NCBI RefSeq assembly: GCF_024158125.1
Contig: NZ_JAMZFT010000001.1
Span: forward strand, 1,384,023 to 1,448,022
Length of the DNA stretch: 64,000 nucleotides
Source: Futiania mangrovi
GTDB lineage: Bacteria; Pseudomonadota; Alphaproteobacteria; Futianiales; Futianiaceae
Reading direction: 5' to 3'
Below the pieces are notes generated by a model, which saw only the letters and a list, made by a program, of their open reading frames with translations, was not told the DNA's origin and ran no database searches. The position numbers and the translations under genes were made by a program. Below, piece by piece: positions 63,951 to 64,000 of the stretch; positions within the stretch are counted from its first letter, which is position 1, and the number at the start of each line of letters is the position of its first letter.

Positions 63951-64000
63951 GGCTTGGCGGTTACCGACTTTCCCGTGTCTTTTGACACAGTATCATTGGC
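63951..64000 (-). rRNA. rrf: 5S ribosomal RNA, 3' end (cut by window edge)
   Basis: The minus strand from 64000 to 63951 reads GCCAATGATACTG...GGGAAAGTCGGTAACCGCC and ends AAGCC, matching the 3' half of alphaproteobacterial 5S rRNA (GCCAATGGTACTG...GGGAGAGTAGGTCGCCGCC). The 5' part and the rest of the operon lie outside the window. The exact 3' end could be one or two bases further. Confidence 0.9.

Overview
The window is chromosomal DNA of a high-GC alphaproteobacterium. The evidence is the gene content and order: yceD-rpmF-plsX-fabH-ihfA-merR; rpoZ-rsh-pyrE-(DUF2062)-pdxJ-acpS-lepB-rnc-era-recO-parC; C4-pathway heme synthesis (5-aminolevulinate synthase plus a Mg-type HemB); a ubiquinol-cytochrome c chaperone and heme A synthase (bc1 and aa3-type respiration); a DUF2842 protein; and a well-formed CtrA site ahead of motAB. 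I cannot name the genus from sequence alone. Coding density is very high, with many 4-bp ATGA stop/start overlaps. I see no phage, insertion sequence, CRISPR array, toxin-antitoxin pair or other island. This is core genome, and I found no clearly new multi-gene system in it.

Layout. 1-3.3 kb: end of a CoA-binding protein, O-acetylhomoserine sulfhydrylase, heme A synthase (opposite strand), a DUF2842 protein and tRNA-Pro(GGG) with its own promoter. 3.3-8.7 kb: an envelope and lipid block (merR, ihfA, fabH, plsX, rpmF, yceD, bc1 chaperone) with bamE divergent. 8.7-11 kb: a K+-independent membrane H+-pyrophosphatase. 11-21.2 kb: an all-minus run of an MFS transporter, thiL, nusB, ribH, ribB, ribE, ribD, nrdR, glyA, hemA and an LdtR-like MarR regulator. 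The RibB carries a dead GTP cyclohydrolase II half. 21.2-27.5 kb: valine degradation (3-hydroxyisobutyrate dehydrogenase, 3-hydroxyisobutyryl-CoA hydrolase, acyl-CoA dehydrogenase) interleaved with two unusual small plus-strand genes, then hemB, a dispersed palindromic repeat, a DUF1328 protein and a second dehydrogenase of the HIBADH family.

27.5-37.9 kb: mixed accessory metabolism and motility (penicillin acylase, flavin reductase, motAB, RDD protein, FAD amine oxidase, SLC13 transporter, Bpt aminoacyltransferase, hydratase). 37.9-49.3 kb: the long minus-strand housekeeping block from rpoZ down to parC, preceded by folK. 49.3-53 kb: NYN-domain protein, type 5 uracil-DNA glycosylase, GNAT, smpB and dapA. 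53-57.7 kb: a plus-strand operon of lytic transglycosylase, HAD dehalogenase, alpha/beta hydrolase and a PLP dehydratase. 57.7-64 kb: glutaryl-CoA dehydrogenase, nucleotide-sugar epimerase, FAH hydrolase, metF with its ArsR-methyltransferase regulator and a near-perfect operator palindrome, a membrane protein, and the 3' end of a 5S rRNA at the window edge, so an rRNA operon lies beyond it.

The observations I rate highest are regulatory sites and small genes. They are the CtrA box before motAB, the palindrome before arsR-metF, a 49-residue membrane peptide with a Gly/Asp tail, and a zinc-ribbon protein whose acidic C-terminus was made by an exact tandem DNA duplication and whose stop codon is shared as CTAG with the opposing gene.
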